A stretch of 63,284 bases of DNA, taken from positions 1 through 63,284 of the forward strand of contig JAFGOE010000131.1 in assembly GCA_016926625.1 (NCBI GenBank), given 5' to 3'. The position numbers were made by a program, and so were the translations under genes. Shown here piece by piece: positions 28,012 to 40,307 of this stretch (position 1 is its first letter; each line of letters opens with the position of its first letter). The notes under the pieces are model-generated. The model was not told the DNA's origin and did no database searches. It saw only the letters and a program-made list of their open reading frames with translations. This stretch comes from Candidatus Zhuqueibacterota bacterium. Its GTDB lineage: Bacteria > Zhuqueibacterota > Zhuqueibacteria > Thermofontimicrobiales > Thiofontviventaceae.

Positions 28012-29523
28012 ATGGAAATCAAAGCGAACGAAATTTCGGTCGTGCTGAAGCATCAGATCGAGAAATTTCAAAGCGAATCGATATTTGAGGAGACCGGTGA
28101 GATCGTACAATTAGGGGATGGTATCGCCCGTATCTATGGTCTTGATAACGTCATGTCCAACGAGCTTCTCGAGTTTACTGGAAATATCTTTGGAATGGCG
28201 CTGAACCTGGAAGAGGATAATGTCGGCTGCATTCTTTTCGGGGACGAGAGACTACTCAAGCAGGGTGACATGGTCAAGCGGACGGGTAAAGTGATGCAGG
28301 TACCGGCAGGGGAGTCGCTGACAGGTCGTGTGGTTAATCCTCTGGGTCAGCCGATCGACGGGAAAGGTCCGCTGCATGCTGAGCTATTCCTTCCTCTGGA
28401 GCAAAAAGCCGTTGGCGTTGTAGAGAGACAGCCGGTTAAGGAGCCGCTGCAAACAGGGATAAAAGCGATCGATTCCATGATTCCTATTGGACGAGGTCAA
28501 CGTGAATTGATCATCGGAGATCGACAGATCGGTAAGAGCACGTTAGCGATCGATACGATTATCAATCAACGAACCGAGAACGTGCACTGTATCTATGTGG
28601 CCATAGGTCAGAAGTCCTCTACCATAGCGAAGGTATTTCAGACCTTATCAGAGAATCACGCCATGGAGTACACCACGATCATTGCGGGTACTGCGAACGA
28701 CCCGGCTCCGTTGAACTTCATCGCACCATATGCCGGAGCGGCCATGGGTGAATACTTTCGTGATAAGGGCATGCATTCGCTGGTTGTCTACGATGATCTG
28801 TCGAAACACGCATGGGCTTATCGGCAGGTCTCTCTATTGCTGCGCAGGCCACCGGGACGCGAAGCTTATCCGGGTGATATCTTTTACTTGCATTCGCGAC
28901 TGTTGGAACGTGCGGCTAAATTGAATGATGATCTGGGCGGCGGATCGATGACTGCCCTTCCTATTATCGAAACTCAGGGTGGTGATTTCTCAGCCTATAT
29001 TCCGACCAACGTCATTTCTATAACGGATGGGCAGATTTATCTGGAGCCCGATCTCTTTTATGCCAACATAAGACCCGCCATTAACATCGGCTTATCGGTG
29101 TCCCGCGTGGGCGGCAACGCACAGATCCCTGCGATGAAAAAAGTAGCCGGTAAACTGCGGTTGGAACTCGCTCAATATCGCGAACTGGAAGGCTTTGCCA
29201 AGCTCAGCTCGGAAGTCGATAAATCGACCCGCGATCAATTGAACAGGGGACAGAAATTAGTTGAGATGTTAAAACAGCTACAGCACCAGACTATACCGAT
29301 CGAGAAACAGATTGCAATTCTGTTTTTAGGCACTCAGGGTTACCTCGATGAAGTCGATATCAATGACATCGGCAGCGTAGAGGCTCATTATTTTGAATAC
29401 ATGGACGTCAAATACGACCAGCTGCTCAGACGAATCAAATCGGAAGTGGATCTTTCAGAAGAGATGAGGCAGGAACTGGAGGCCGCATGTAAGGATTTTA
29501 CCGCCAGGTATCGGAGGAGTTGA
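28012..29523 (+). CDS. atpA: ATP synthase F1 subunit alpha
   Basis: This non-catalytic nucleotide-binding subunit has 503 residues. The N-terminal barrel carries [16 protein letters not shown]. The P-loop reads GDRQIGKS where most bacteria have GDRQTGKT, and [15 protein letters not shown] follows. The P-loop still fits GxxxxGK(S/T), so it should bind nucleotide. Confidence 0.98.
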   Translation: MEIKANEISVVLKHQIEKFQSESIFEETGEIVQLGDGIARIYGLDNVMSNELLEFTGNIFGMALNLEEDNVGCILFGDERLLKQGDMVKRTGKVMQVPAGESLTGRVVNPLGQPIDGKGPLHAELFLPLEQKAVGVVERQPVKEPLQTGIKAIDSMIPIGRGQRELIIGDRQIGKSTLAIDTIINQRTENVHCIYVAIGQKSSTIAKVFQTLSENHAMEYTTIIAGTANDPAPLNFIAPYAGAAMGEYFRDKGMHSLVVYDDLSKHAWAYRQVSLLLRRPPGREAYPGDIFYLHSRLLERAAKLNDDLGGGSMTALPIIETQGGDFSAYIPTNVISITDGQIYLEPDLFYANIRPAINIGLSVSRVGGNAQIPAMKKVAGKLRLELAQYRELEGFAKLSSEVDKSTRDQLNRGQKLVEMLKQLQHQTIPIEKQIAILFLGTQGYLDEVDINDIGSVEAHYFEYMDVKYDQLLRRIKSEVDLSEEMRQELEAACKDFTARYRRS

Positions 29524-29557
29524 TTTTTTTCATAACCATGAGAGCATACGTCATATT

Positions 29558-30424
29558 ATGTCGAACTTGAAAGACATCAGGCACCGTATCAGTGGTGTCC
29601 GCAAGATTGAACAGATCACCCGCGCGTTGAAGATGGTAGCAGCAGTGCGACTGCGGCGAGCCCAGCAGATGCTCGTCGATGCTCGTCCCTATGCACTGAG
29701 GATGCGCGATCTGATGGGGCATATCGCCAGTCTGGTGGACAGGTCGCTTCATCCGTTGCTCGATGTTCATGACGAAGTAAACAAGGTCGGGTTTTTAGTC
29801 ATTACGTCAGATCAGGGTTTGTGCGGCAATTTCAATCACAATATTATTCGCAGGACGGAGGAGCTATTAGGCCAATATAATAAGGACCAGATTAATCTAC
29901 TCCTGGTCGGACGCAAATCGGAGGCATATTTTTTTCATCGAGATTACAAAATTATCGGTGAATATGTGGCTTTATTCCGACAACTCAAGTACTCTCATGC
30001 GGTCAATATCAGTAATTTATTAAAAAACTCTTACATCCAGAATAAACTCGATCGAATCTATGTCGTGTACAACGAATTTAAGTCGGCCACGCGGCAGGAT
30101 GTCGTTGCTGAACAGTTGCTTCCCATCGTCCCTTTGCCCCCCGGTGATGAACATGCGATGCCCGATTTTATATTCGAACCGAATGACATCGACATTCTGG
30201 ACAACCTCTGTCCCCTGAACATCAACATTCAATTATGGCGTATCCTGTTGGAATCTCAAGCAGCGGAGATGGGTGCACGAATGACGTCGATGGAATACGC
30301 TACAGATAATGCCGACCATCTGATAGCTGAGCTGACACACAGCTATAATAAGCTGAGGCAGGAGGGCATCACCAATGAGATTCTGGAGATCGTAAGCGGC
30401 AGTGAAGCGTTGAAGTATGAGTAA
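29558..30424 (+). CDS. atpG: ATP synthase F1 subunit gamma
   Basis: This central-stalk rotor protein has 288 residues. It begins MSNLKDIRHRISGVRKIEQITRALKMVAAV and has ITSDQGLCGNFN and the C-terminal MTSMEYATDNADHLIAELTHSYNKLRQ signature. A 184-bp gap to atpD follows, in which I see no convincing gene or structure. Confidence 0.97.
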   Translation: MSNLKDIRHRISGVRKIEQITRALKMVAAVRLRRAQQMLVDARPYALRMRDLMGHIASLVDRSLHPLLDVHDEVNKVGFLVITSDQGLCGNFNHNIIRRTEELLGQYNKDQINLLLVGRKSEAYFFHRDYKIIGEYVALFRQLKYSHAVNISNLLKNSYIQNKLDRIYVVYNEFKSATRQDVVAEQLLPIVPLPPGDEHAMPDFIFEPNDIDILDNLCPLNINIQLWRILLESQAAEMGARMTSMEYATDNADHLIAELTHSYNKLRQEGITNEILEIVSGSEALKYE

Positions 30425-30596
30425 GTAGGTACTGGCATGGGGATTGATTTGCAGCATGAGCCAAATCGTAAAGGATGTGATCCGTTAAACGATAAGGTTG
30501 TACCGGTTCAATATGACATTTTACGCCGAGCCTCATTTTGCATCTGCTTAAAAGAAGTTGTTTGGTGCCGCGGGCGTAACGAGACGAAAGGATTAA

Positions 30597-32419
<1,823 letters not shown>

Positions 32420-32724
32420 ACGGACATCGATTATGGACGGGCAATGAATTACCTGACGATACCCTGACGATATCCCGTCGACCCCCTGTCGATGGCGTAT
32501 TCACCCTCTGACGACCTGCTATCGACGCGACATCAATATGTCATGATCCCCTAAATGATGTATCTTCAACACGTTTTGCACGTTCAAAAGGATGTGTCGA
32601 TGAATTGCCGTGCTGTTCGGGGTGAATGTATAGGTGATCTGATTTTTTCTGGTGGATATTGATTATATTTTAGGTTATATTACTATAAATCCTCTTACTA
32701 AAAATGACGGAGATTAAGGCGTGT
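32420..32724. other. Gene-free stretch after atpC
   Basis: No ORF, clear terminator or strong promoter was seen in these 305 bases. A short CTGACGATA direct repeat lies near 32450-32470. An AT-rich stretch just before the next gene may hold a weak promoter. Confidence 0.5.
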
Positions 32725-33711
32725 ATGGTTAAGTCCGCTCGAGTTCTATTGCTCTGTCTTTTCTTTCTATTGTGTGACAGTGCGCTCTATGCGATCGGTT
32801 TCGGGGGACGGTTTACCGTCTGCGGCTTTGAAAATGGATATTACGTATCAGCAGACGCGTATAAAAGCTATTTTTCCTCGTTTATTAATCTATCCAGACG
32901 ATCATCGACGCCAATATTTCAGCAATCGGAAGAGGATGTGATCTATCGATACCTGCTGCAGCAATTGTGGAGACCCCGATATGTGTTGGTGCAAGCGACC
33001 ATCCATCCCTTAGCCGCCGTCAGTAGTTATCTCGAAACAGATGAATATGATGTATATCGGCGATTTGATTACTCCGGTATGAACCTCATCCGACTGGTCG
33101 GTACCGGTTACCAGGAACCGTACGCGGTATCGGTGATGCTGGGTACGCTCTGTCTGCTTGGTTACACAGCGGAACAGGGAGCAGATGCAGGACAGCTGAT
33201 CCCTTCAGGCTCAGCACTCTCGGGATTTCTGATCTCCTTGGGTCATCAGCATATACTCGATAACATCGTCGTACGCGACTGCTGGTATCAGTTTGAATAT
33301 ATTCTGACGGGCGTATTCAATGAGAAAAGGAGAAGAGAAATCGGATGGAATTTTAGAACAGGGATTAAAGTTCATGAGACTCATTTGTCTCCGAATGTAT
33401 TCATGATCTCAGCGCAGCGGGATCATATTGATTACGACTGGCATGCGCTGTCGTTACTCAAAAACAGCCGAATCGTATATGAGATTCACGTGTCCACTGA
33501 GAATGGATGGAGCAATTACTATATTAATCGTCAGCTATTCAGTTATTCCAAAAAGATTCCGCTAAAAATATGGTCGCGCGATGTCCTTTTCAGAATCGGT
33601 GGAGGAGTACTTTGGGAAGATATCGTACAGTTTGATCATTCGAACGATGCGTTTAATACAAAACGCGGTTTGAACCTGACCTTTTTATTTCAACCCAGCA
33701 TCGAATTTTAA
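32725..33711 (+). CDS. Secreted or outer-membrane protein of unknown function
   Basis: I do not recognise the family. The frame is open from 32704, but the ATG at 32725 has GGAG and AAGG upstream and opens directly into a signal peptide (MVKSARVLLLCLFFLLCDSALYA), giving about 328 residues. The rest alternates aromatic and polar residues and ends in FLFQPSIEF, with a terminal phenylalanine typical of outer-membrane barrels. It faces the methyltransferase/MTHFR gene convergently. Confidence 0.8.
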   Translation: MVKSARVLLLCLFFLLCDSALYAIGFGGRFTVCGFENGYYVSADAYKSYFSSFINLSRRSSTPIFQQSEEDVIYRYLLQQLWRPRYVLVQATIHPLAAVSSYLETDEYDVYRRFDYSGMNLIRLVGTGYQEPYAVSVMLGTLCLLGYTAEQGADAGQLIPSGSALSGFLISLGHQHILDNIVVRDCWYQFEYILTGVFNEKRRREIGWNFRTGIKVHETHLSPNVFMISAQRDHIDYDWHALSLLKNSRIVYEIHVSTENGWSNYYINRQLFSYSKKIPLKIWSRDVLFRIGGGVLWEDIVQFDHSNDAFNTKRGLNLTFLFQPSIEF

Positions 33712-33718
33712 ATGGGCG

Positions 33719-33747
33719 AAAAATCGGGGCGAAACATCTTTCGCCCC
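33719..33747 (-). terminator. Terminator of the methyltransferase/MTHFR operon
   Basis: A perfect nine-pair stem, GGGGCGAAA with TTTCGCCCC, closes a four-base loop (33726-33747). On the minus strand it is followed by GATTTTT. The minus-strand stop codon overlaps its first base. It sits between convergent genes and may also slow plus-strand transcription. Confidence 0.78.
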
Positions 33748-35597
33748 TATGGGGCGCCCCGCCCCGCCAATATTGAAAAAACCTCGATTGCGGCGTTGTA
33801 ACGGCCGAAGGGGGGCATCAGATAGATGCCCTGCACCGTGGGTTTGGTGTGCAGCAGCATTTCCTGAGCTATTTCGATGCCTATTTTTCTGGCATCGTCA
33901 CTCGTCCTGGCGGCTTCGAGGCGGTTTCGAATTTCCAGTGGTATCACCATGCCCGGGACTTCATTATGGAGGAATTCTGCGTTGCGGTAGCTGGCCAGGG
34001 GCATAATGCCGGCAAGCACAGGGACGTTAAATTGGGTGATGAAGTCCATAAATTGATCGAATAAAGACGATTCGAAAATCGGTTGTGTTAGTATATATTC
34101 GGCGCCGGCTTCTATCTTTTGTTTCAATCGATCGAATTCTTCTACTCGATTGATGGCTCCCGGATTAGCACCTGCACCGAGGTAAAATGATGTGGCGCTT
34201 TCGATCGGATTGCCGGCCAGATCCATTCCGTTGTTTAGATTACTTGCGATCCGTAGCAGACCGATGGAATCGACATTAAACACAGCCGTCGCCGTCGGGT
34301 AGTCGCCTAATTTAGGCGGATCGCCGGTTACGATCAATATATTTCTCAATCCGAGTGCGTGGGCGCCCATTAGATCTGACTGCATGCCTAAGATATTTCT
34401 ATCCCTGCATGTATAATGAAGTATCGTCTCTAAACCGCTCTGCGATTCGATGAGTGTGGCTAGCGCCAGAGGACTCATACGAGCGCTGGCACGAGGGCCA
34501 TCTGGTATATTAACGAGATCGACATGGTTTCCCTTGATGTGCAGACAACTTTCGATCACCTTTTCGGAGTTCGGACTTCTCGGGGGGTTGATTTCGATCG
34601 ATGTGACGAATTGCCCCTCTTTTATTTTCCGGTTAAACTCAGATTTGATGACTGCTTCTCTGGTCACCGTCGTTGGTGTCTCGTGAGCCTCGATCGTTTT
34701 GACTTTATCAATAAGCCTTGTCGGCCGTAATGCTTTCACTGCCGCCTTGATAGCGCGGATGTGTTCCGGCGTGGTTCCACAACAACCGCCGACAATACTT
34801 ACTCCTGTTTGGATAAATCGTTTGGCGTATTCGGCGAAGTACTCGGGCGAGGCCAGATAGATCAATCGGCCATCCACCAATTTGGGCATCCCTGCGTTGG
34901 GCATCGCCGATAACCGGGTTTTAGTCAGCGCGGCCATCTGTTCAATTTCATCAAGGATCGGTTGTGGGCCGGTGCTACAGTTGACCCCGATGACATCGAC
35001 ATGTAAGTTATCCAGCCGCGTCACTACCTGTGTTGCAGTAACGCCGAATATGGTTTTTGCTTCGTCAGAAAAAGAGACCTGGGCAATAATCGGAAGTACG
35101 GAAACCGACTGCACGGCTTCGATCGCACATTCTAGCTGGTTGATATCGTTGAATGTCTCCAGTATGAAGATATCGATGCCGCCGTTTACAAGCGCTTCAG
35201 CCTGTTCGGTAAAAGCTGCTCTGGCATCCTGCCTGGGAATGTTCCCGATCGGTTCGATCGGACGACCGAGAGGTCCCATCGAGCCGGCCACAAAATTCTT
35301 GTATCCGGCAATCTCCTTTGCCAGCAGGGCTCCCCAGTAGTTAATCTCGTAGATTTTATCTTCGAGTCCATGCGGTATCAGCTTAAATCGATTCGCACCG
35401 AATGTATTCGTTTCGATGATATCAGCACCTGCATCAATATATTCCTGATGAATGTCCTTTACGATTTTAGGATTGGAAAGATTTAACTCATCAAAGCAGC
35501 GATTGATGTATATCCCTTTGGCATACAGCATGGTGCCCATGGCACCATCGCAGACTAAAATCTCGTTTTTAATCCTCTCACGGAATGATGAGGTCAC
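33747..35597 (-). CDS. Bifunctional homocysteine S-methyltransferase / methylenetetrahydrofolate reductase
   Basis: This 616-residue fusion has two enzymes. The N-terminal half is a homocysteine methyltransferase with zinc cysteines in GVNCSTGP and GGCCGTTPEHI. The C-terminal half, from about residue 325, is an FAD-type MTHFR (FVTSIEINPPRSPNSEK; LIVTGDPPKLGDYPTA). It resembles YitJ-type fusions, so it would link one-carbon metabolism to methionine. It starts at a GTG that overlaps the preceding gene's stop. Confidence 0.94.
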   Translation of the reverse strand: MTSSFRERIKNEILVCDGAMGTMLYAKGIYINRCFDELNLSNPKIVKDIHQEYIDAGADIIETNTFGANRFKLIPHGLEDKIYEINYWGALLAKEIAGYKNFVAGSMGPLGRPIEPIGNIPRQDARAAFTEQAEALVNGGIDIFILETFNDINQLECAIEAVQSVSVLPIIAQVSFSDEAKTIFGVTATQVVTRLDNLHVDVIGVNCSTGPQPILDEIEQMAALTKTRLSAMPNAGMPKLVDGRLIYLASPEYFAEYAKRFIQTGVSIVGGCCGTTPEHIRAIKAAVKALRPTRLIDKVKTIEAHETPTTVTREAVIKSEFNRKIKEGQFVTSIEINPPRSPNSEKVIESCLHIKGNHVDLVNIPDGPRASARMSPLALATLIESQSGLETILHYTCRDRNILGMQSDLMGAHALGLRNILIVTGDPPKLGDYPTATAVFNVDSIGLLRIASNLNNGMDLAGNPIESATSFYLGAGANPGAINRVEEFDRLKQKIEAGAEYILTQPIFESSLFDQFMDFITQFNVPVLAGIMPLASYRNAEFLHNEVPGMVIPLEIRNRLEAARTSDDARKIGIEIAQEMLLHTKPTVQGIYLMPPFGRYNAAIEVFSILAGRGAP

Positions 35598-36133
35598 CGT
35601 ATGTTTCCTTTCGACTTACTGAAATGAGCCAATAAATAATGCGTGATCACGGCTACGATAATTCCTGAGAATAAAGCCGAAATAATCAGAAGCGGGAGCA
35701 GGTTGAAAATGCCTTTATGCTTCACGATGATCACGTAAACGAGGAGTAACTGAACTACATTATGAGTCAAGGCACCAAAGATACTTATACCTAAAATACT
35801 GAATGTTTGCGCAAAATAACGTTTGAAAAACGACATCACCAATGTGGCCATGATGCCTCCGCCGATAGCAAGGATGAACGCCGGATTGAGAAAGGTACCG
35901 ACCAGCAGAGAACCAAGTACCACGCGGACAATAACGACCAGCAGGGCCGCCTGCGTATTGAACAGGTATAGAGCCAATAAGGTCGATATATTTGCTAATC
36001 CCGGTTTCAACCATGGCAGCGGTCGAGGAATATACGCCTCGAACATAAAAAGAATCAGTCCCATCGTTATCAACAAAGACAGCCATACGAGCGATCTGTT
36101 TCTGCTGTCCATTTCGTGTATTCGTCCGTTCAT
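35594..36133 (-). CDS. Gx transporter family membrane protein
   Basis: This 179-residue protein has five to six hydrophobic segments and belongs to the family once called heptaprenyl diphosphate synthase component I, now considered a transporter-like family. Recognisable parts are the segment IPRPLPWLKPGLANISTLLA and the glycine-rich AFILAIGGGIMATLVMS. It overlaps both neighbours by four bases. Pairing with a NusG-domain-II protein is common and often seen near flavin or Rnf genes; the substrate is unknown. Confidence 0.85.
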   Translation of the reverse strand: MNGRIHEMDSRNRSLVWLSLLITMGLILFMFEAYIPRPLPWLKPGLANISTLLALYLFNTQAALLVVIVRVVLGSLLVGTFLNPAFILAIGGGIMATLVMSFFKRYFAQTFSILGISIFGALTHNVVQLLLVYVIIVKHKGIFNLLPLLIISALFSGIIVAVITHYLLAHFSKSKGNIR

Positions 36134-36507
36134 TCTGTGATCACATCAAGTTGGTGATGATCTCCGTCGATTCTTACGACGACACGATTAGGGACACAAA
36201 CGATCATCTGTCCGGGATTTTGAATGGAGCCGCTTTTTACACAGAACTCGGTCGGGCAGCAGGATGAGATGACACGGGCTTCATTTTGAGCGATTTGAAC
36301 GATGGTTTGACCAATCAGGCCCTGAACCGATATAGTGGTTGAATCTTTGAGGTTTAAGCGATGCATAACAACGCCATCGACCTCAATTTCTGCAAACTTA
36401 CCCTGATCTTTATGATTGATCAACCCGATGGATATGATGACCGTGGTCATGATAATCAAGCAGATTAAAATCATATCACCGATCGTAATGATGTTTATCC
36501 ATTTCAT
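36130..36507 (-). CDS. NusG domain II-containing protein
   Basis: This 125-residue protein has an N-terminal membrane anchor (ILICLIIMTTVIISIGLI) and a small beta domain with the cysteine-containing stretch SSCCPTEFCVKSG followed by CVPNRVVVRIDG. It is the first gene of the three-gene minus-strand operon. No molecular function is established for the family that I can state. Confidence 0.85.
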   Translation of the reverse strand: MKWINIITIGDMILICLIIMTTVIISIGLINHKDQGKFAEIEVDGVVMHRLNLKDSTTISVQGLIGQTIVQIAQNEARVISSCCPTEFCVKSGSIQNPGQMIVCVPNRVVVRIDGDHHQLDVITE

Positions 36508-36581
36508 AGGAAAAATCCGATTGCGTTATCGATTCGATATATTATTATCATGACATTCCTGATATTGGCCAAATAAAATAT

Positions 36582-36610
36582 AATATAATATGAAAACAGG
36601 AAATAATCAA
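36582..36610 (-). promoter_or_regulatory. Sigma-70-type promoter of the NusG-II/Gx/methyltransferase operon
   Basis: The minus strand reads TTGATT, 17 bases, TATATT, about 75 bp upstream of the first gene. Confidence 0.7.
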
Positions 36611-36657
36611 GCATTGTTATGATGATTTTTTTCAATATGACGGTTGCTATAATGAGC

Positions 36658-37080
36658 TTATTTTTTAATACGATCTATTGAGGGAAGTTCATGGAGCTTT
36701 GTAATGACATTCGATAGGTTGTGGAAGTTGATCGGTTTAAGCTCCACATATCGAACACCCTGTTCGAGGAGTCTGCGACTGGACTCGATCGAGTTGTCGC
36801 TGGTGACGATGATGATCGGTAGGCGTCGTTTTAAATGGTTGATAATATGCAGAAATTTTAGAGAATCGGCATCGATGACATCGATATCGGCAACCATCGT
36901 GTCGATATGTTTGTCCACAAGTTGTGCTGCAGCGTCTAATAAAGATTCGGCACAAATGATAACGTAATTTCCTGCCATCATAAAACTTTTGAATTTCATG
37001 ATCAGATCGGTATCCAGGGATACTAGAAGAATCGATCTTATGATCGTTATTTCATTGTTTCGAATTGATTTTTTCGCCAT
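36658..37080 (-). CDS. Orphan receiver-domain protein under a sigma-54 promoter
   Basis: This stand-alone receiver has 140 residues from the ATG at 37080. The frame extends to 37122, but that start would lie within the sigma-54 promoter region, so 37080 is preferred. The acceptor aspartate (TMVADIDVID), threonine switch (IIVTSDNS) and lysine (ELKPINF) are present; the N-terminal acidic pair is weak (LLVSLDTD). It lies downstream of the sigma-54 regulator at 37378-38736, separated by 298 bp, and is its likely target. Confidence 0.85.
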   Translation of the reverse strand: MAKKSIRNNEITIIRSILLVSLDTDLIMKFKSFMMAGNYVIICAESLLDAAAQLVDKHIDTMVADIDVIDADSLKFLHIINHLKRRLPIIIVTSDNSIESSRRLLEQGVRYVELKPINFHNLSNVITKLHELPSIDRIKK

Positions 37081-37117
37081 GATGCTGTGATACCCATTTA
37101 CATTCATGTGATATAAT

Positions 37118-37134
37118 CGCAATAATAGTGCCAG
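37118..37134 (-). promoter_or_regulatory. Sigma-54 promoter of the orphan receiver gene
   Basis: The minus strand reads CTGGCACT-N4-TTGCG, nearly the full consensus with GG and GC ten bases apart. The predicted transcript start is about 27 bases before the ATG at 37080. GTTACA half-sites in both orientations lie upstream near 37227, 37290 and 37316 and might bind the activator. Confidence 0.8.
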
Positions 37135-37377
37135 AACGATGATCAGACTACTTTATTAAAAACCAATGAGTTAGTCATGATAGTTTAAACCAGGAGGATC
37201 AGGTATATAGCCACTTTGTATAGTAAATGTTACAAAAACAAAGTTCCAATAATTAAAAAGAGTAAAATTAGTATGTTAGCTCAATGTAACCGTTAGTAAG
37301 CAATAATGTGAAAACTGTAACAATTTGCGGGAGAGCAGGGGTCAAATCGAGATTTGAACTACTGGGTACAGATAACG

Positions 37378-38736
37378 TTACTTTTGTAGTATTCGATAGA
37401 TAGTACGGCGGCTTACGTTCGCGTTTCTGGCGACTTCAGATATGTTTCCCTGATATTTTTTCATCAGCGATTCGATATAATGTTTAGAAAATTCGTTTAA
37501 AAATTTATTCCGAGCCTGTTTGAAGTCCATCGTATCAAATGCTGTCTGATCAGGGTAATACTTGGTCTTATTGATAACCGTTTCGGTCAGATCATCGACA
37601 TCTAATATTTCATGTTCTGTTAGTGAAATGGCCTGTTCGATTACATTCTCGAGTTCTCTCACATTTCCCGGCCAGTCGTAATTGATCAGGTAGTTAAGTG
37701 CTTCTTTTGTGATCCCGCGGACTTCGATTTCGCAATTGGAACTGTATTTTTTAATGAAATGATTTACTAAAACGGGAATATCTTCTTTGCGTTTTTTTAG
37801 TGGTTGCAGAAAGATCGGAACGACATTCAATCGATAATAAAGGTCTTGCCGTAATTTTTGATGAATGACCGCTTCCATGGGATTCAGATTAGTGGCGGAA
37901 ATGATGCGGACATCGACATCGATGAGCTTCATGCCGCCGACTCGTCTGAATTGGCGTTCCTGAAGCACACGGAGCAGTTTGGATTGCAGATTGATGTCCA
38001 GTTCGGTGATTTCGTCGAGAAACAACGTACCACCATCGGCCAATTCGAACATGCCGGGTTTAGATTTAGTGGCTCCGGTGAAAGCGCCTTGTTCGTAGCC
38101 GAATATCTCGCTTTCAAGCAAGGTGGAAGGCAGCGCTCCGCAATCAAGGGGAATAAAAGGGAAATCGTTTCTTGAGCTTTGCGCATGTATGCTTCTGGCA
38201 ACCAGTTCTTTGCCAGTACCGGATTCACCATAGATTAGAACGGTGGAATCGGTTTTAGCGACCTTAAGAATCCTCTTGATCACATTGCTGATGGCTTTAC
38301 TCTTGCCTAGTATGTTATCGAGTTGGAATCTCTCCTGTATTTGCGATTTCAACAGCACATTTTCCTTCTTCAGTCGCCCATACTCTACCGCTTTCTTTAA
38401 AACCAGTTCCATCATATCCGGTGAAAACGGTTTTTGAATGAAATCGTACGCACCCATTTTCATCGCTTTAACAGCCGATTCGACAGTGCCAAATCCGGTA
38501 AAAATAACGACAGGAATAGAGGGATCAATTTCTCTTACGGTTTTCAAGACGTTGAATCCATCCTTTCCAGGCATTTTTAAGTCGGTCAATACCACATCGG
38601 GTGAGGTCGTCCTGACCAACTGGATCGCTTGTTCCCCGTTAGATGCAATCATGCATTCATATCCCATCTCCTTAATAATTTTTGACCGGTCATTTAATGT
38701 TTCTATCTCGTCATCGACGAGTAATATCCTAAACAA
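37378..38736 (-). CDS. Sigma-54-dependent NtrC-family response regulator
   Basis: This 452-residue activator has a receiver (D8-D9, acceptor D52), an AAA+ domain with GESGTGKE and canonical GAFTGA, and a C-terminal Fis helix-turn-helix ([20 protein letters not shown]). It begins at a TTG preceded by AGGAGG. It lies 23 bp downstream of a PAS histidine kinase, its likely partner. A sigma-54 promoter for the next gene lies beyond it. Confidence 0.95.
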   Translation of the reverse strand: MFRILLVDDEIETLNDRSKIIKEMGYECMIASNGEQAIQLVRTTSPDVVLTDLKMPGKDGFNVLKTVREIDPSIPVVIFTGFGTVESAVKAMKMGAYDFIQKPFSPDMMELVLKKAVEYGRLKKENVLLKSQIQERFQLDNILGKSKAISNVIKRILKVAKTDSTVLIYGESGTGKELVARSIHAQSSRNDFPFIPLDCGALPSTLLESEIFGYEQGAFTGATKSKPGMFELADGGTLFLDEITELDINLQSKLLRVLQERQFRRVGGMKLIDVDVRIISATNLNPMEAVIHQKLRQDLYYRLNVVPIFLQPLKKRKEDIPVLVNHFIKKYSSNCEIEVRGITKEALNYLINYDWPGNVRELENVIEQAISLTEHEILDVDDLTETVINKTKYYPDQTAFDTMDFKQARNKFLNEFSKHYIESLMKKYQGNISEVARNANVSRRTIYRILQK

Positions 38737-38759
38737 CGTCCATCCCTCCTGATTCTTGA

Positions 38760-40307
38760 TTATTGATTGATGGGTAGAGTGATTATAAATTTAGTCCCCA
38801 TGTTTAAGTGACTTTCCACGTGCAGATGACCATAATGCTTTTCTATGATGTCTTTAGCAATAGTTAATCCTAACGAATTGCTGCTGTTTATGCTTTTTTT
38901 ATCAATGAGTGGATCAAACAGAGAAGCCAGATCGTTCTCTGCGATGTAAGAATTTGTGTCCTCAATACGTATCTCGATATGCTTCTCTTGCTGTCTTCCT
39001 TTTTTTATCTCGCTATGGTCGTCTACGAGTGAAGAATAAATTAAAATTTCATTCTCATCATTTGATAAATTGAGCAGCGTCAGAAAAATGTTCGTCACGG
39101 CTAATCCTAAATTTATCTCATCTCCTACGATGTTGGGCAGCCCCATCTGATAATATTTATGAAGTCGAATATTTTCAGACAAACGTTTACCAATTGAATT
39201 AAGGTTTTTGTCGATCATCAAATTTACATCCAGAGTGTCGAAATATTTTAGATTCTGACGTGTAAAATTTTGAGTGTTTTTAACTAATGTATTGATTCTG
39301 TAAACCTGCTCTCTTATTTTACCCAGATGATCGTATAATTGCTGACTATTGTTGCATTCGGAGACATTACGCTCCAGAAAATATAGTTTACCGAGTATGA
39401 TATGCAGCGGATTATTGATCTCGTGCATGAGTCTCGATGTGAGCTGGCCGATGATTGCCTTTTTTTCAACGATGGCCGTTTTCTCTCTCATGCGATAAAG
39501 CTCTTGATCTTCCAGGATGCGGTCGCTAATATCAGCGAAGCTCCAGGCAATTCCAGTGTATTTCCGAATGTCATCCTTTATCAGACTCGTTCTCAACAGT
39601 ATATTGATGAACTTATCATCCGCGCTCCTTATTTTTAGCTCACCATGCCAGGATGCGGACTGAAGAGTCGCTTTATGTATTTCATTGAATTGATAGGGGT
39701 CTATGAAGAGATCAGAAATCTTCTGCATACCGGATGTCTTCTTTTCGGAATGTGCCAGTATTTTAAACGCGTTATTTGCTAATAGTATGGTGGATTCCGA
39801 ATCGGTAATCACCATCGCACTGCTCGACGAATGAAATGCTAACGAGATTATTTCCAATTGTGTGTTCAGTTCAATATCGTGTGTGATGTCTTCACATACG
39901 ATCAGGATGATGGCTTCGGCTGCCTCATTGCGTATCGCTCGTGCACTTTCTTTAACGTAAAGTACTGATCCGTCTTTGCATATTTTTCGAAATTCCCATT
40001 CAAAAACCCGATTTAATTTATTGACGCACTGCTTCATCTGCTTTTTGACGTGCTTAATGTCATCTTGATGAATAACACATTGCACATGTTTACCGACCAA
40101 TTCTTTCTGCTCGTACCCAAGATGCTGAGCACCGTACTTGTTAACCGACAGTATTATTCCGTCTCGATCGACGATAAAATACATCACGGGAATCTCATCA
40201 AATATTAGCTTGAATGAAAATGTATCTAAATTGGCATCTGCTATATTTGTCACTGAAAGATGACTGATATCCTTCTGCCTGGTTGGACTAGAGAGGACTG
40301 ATTTCAA
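38760..40307 (-). CDS. Cytoplasmic PAS-domain sensor histidine kinase
   Basis: This 515-residue kinase has no membrane segment. Two PAS domains fill about residues 30-270, followed by HisKA (LTSRLMHEINNPLHIIL) and an ATPase domain with a recognisable G2 region (SNSLGLTIAKDIIEKHYG). The N box is diverged (TNIFLTLLNL), and the G1 box reads EDTNSYI instead of DxGxG, so catalytic activity is not certain. It starts at TTG after GGGAGG and precedes the sigma-54 regulator. Confidence 0.88.
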   Translation of the reverse strand: MKSVLSSPTRQKDISHLSVTNIADANLDTFSFKLIFDEIPVMYFIVDRDGIILSVNKYGAQHLGYEQKELVGKHVQCVIHQDDIKHVKKQMKQCVNKLNRVFEWEFRKICKDGSVLYVKESARAIRNEAAEAIILIVCEDITHDIELNTQLEIISLAFHSSSSAMVITDSESTILLANNAFKILAHSEKKTSGMQKISDLFIDPYQFNEIHKATLQSASWHGELKIRSADDKFINILLRTSLIKDDIRKYTGIAWSFADISDRILEDQELYRMREKTAIVEKKAIIGQLTSRLMHEINNPLHIILGKLYFLERNVSECNNSQQLYDHLGKIREQVYRINTLVKNTQNFTRQNLKYFDTLDVNLMIDKNLNSIGKRLSENIRLHKYYQMGLPNIVGDEINLGLAVTNIFLTLLNLSNDENEILIYSSLVDDHSEIKKGRQQEKHIEIRIEDTNSYIAENDLASLFDPLIDKKSINSSNSLGLTIAKDIIEKHYGHLHVESHLNMGTKFIITLPINQ

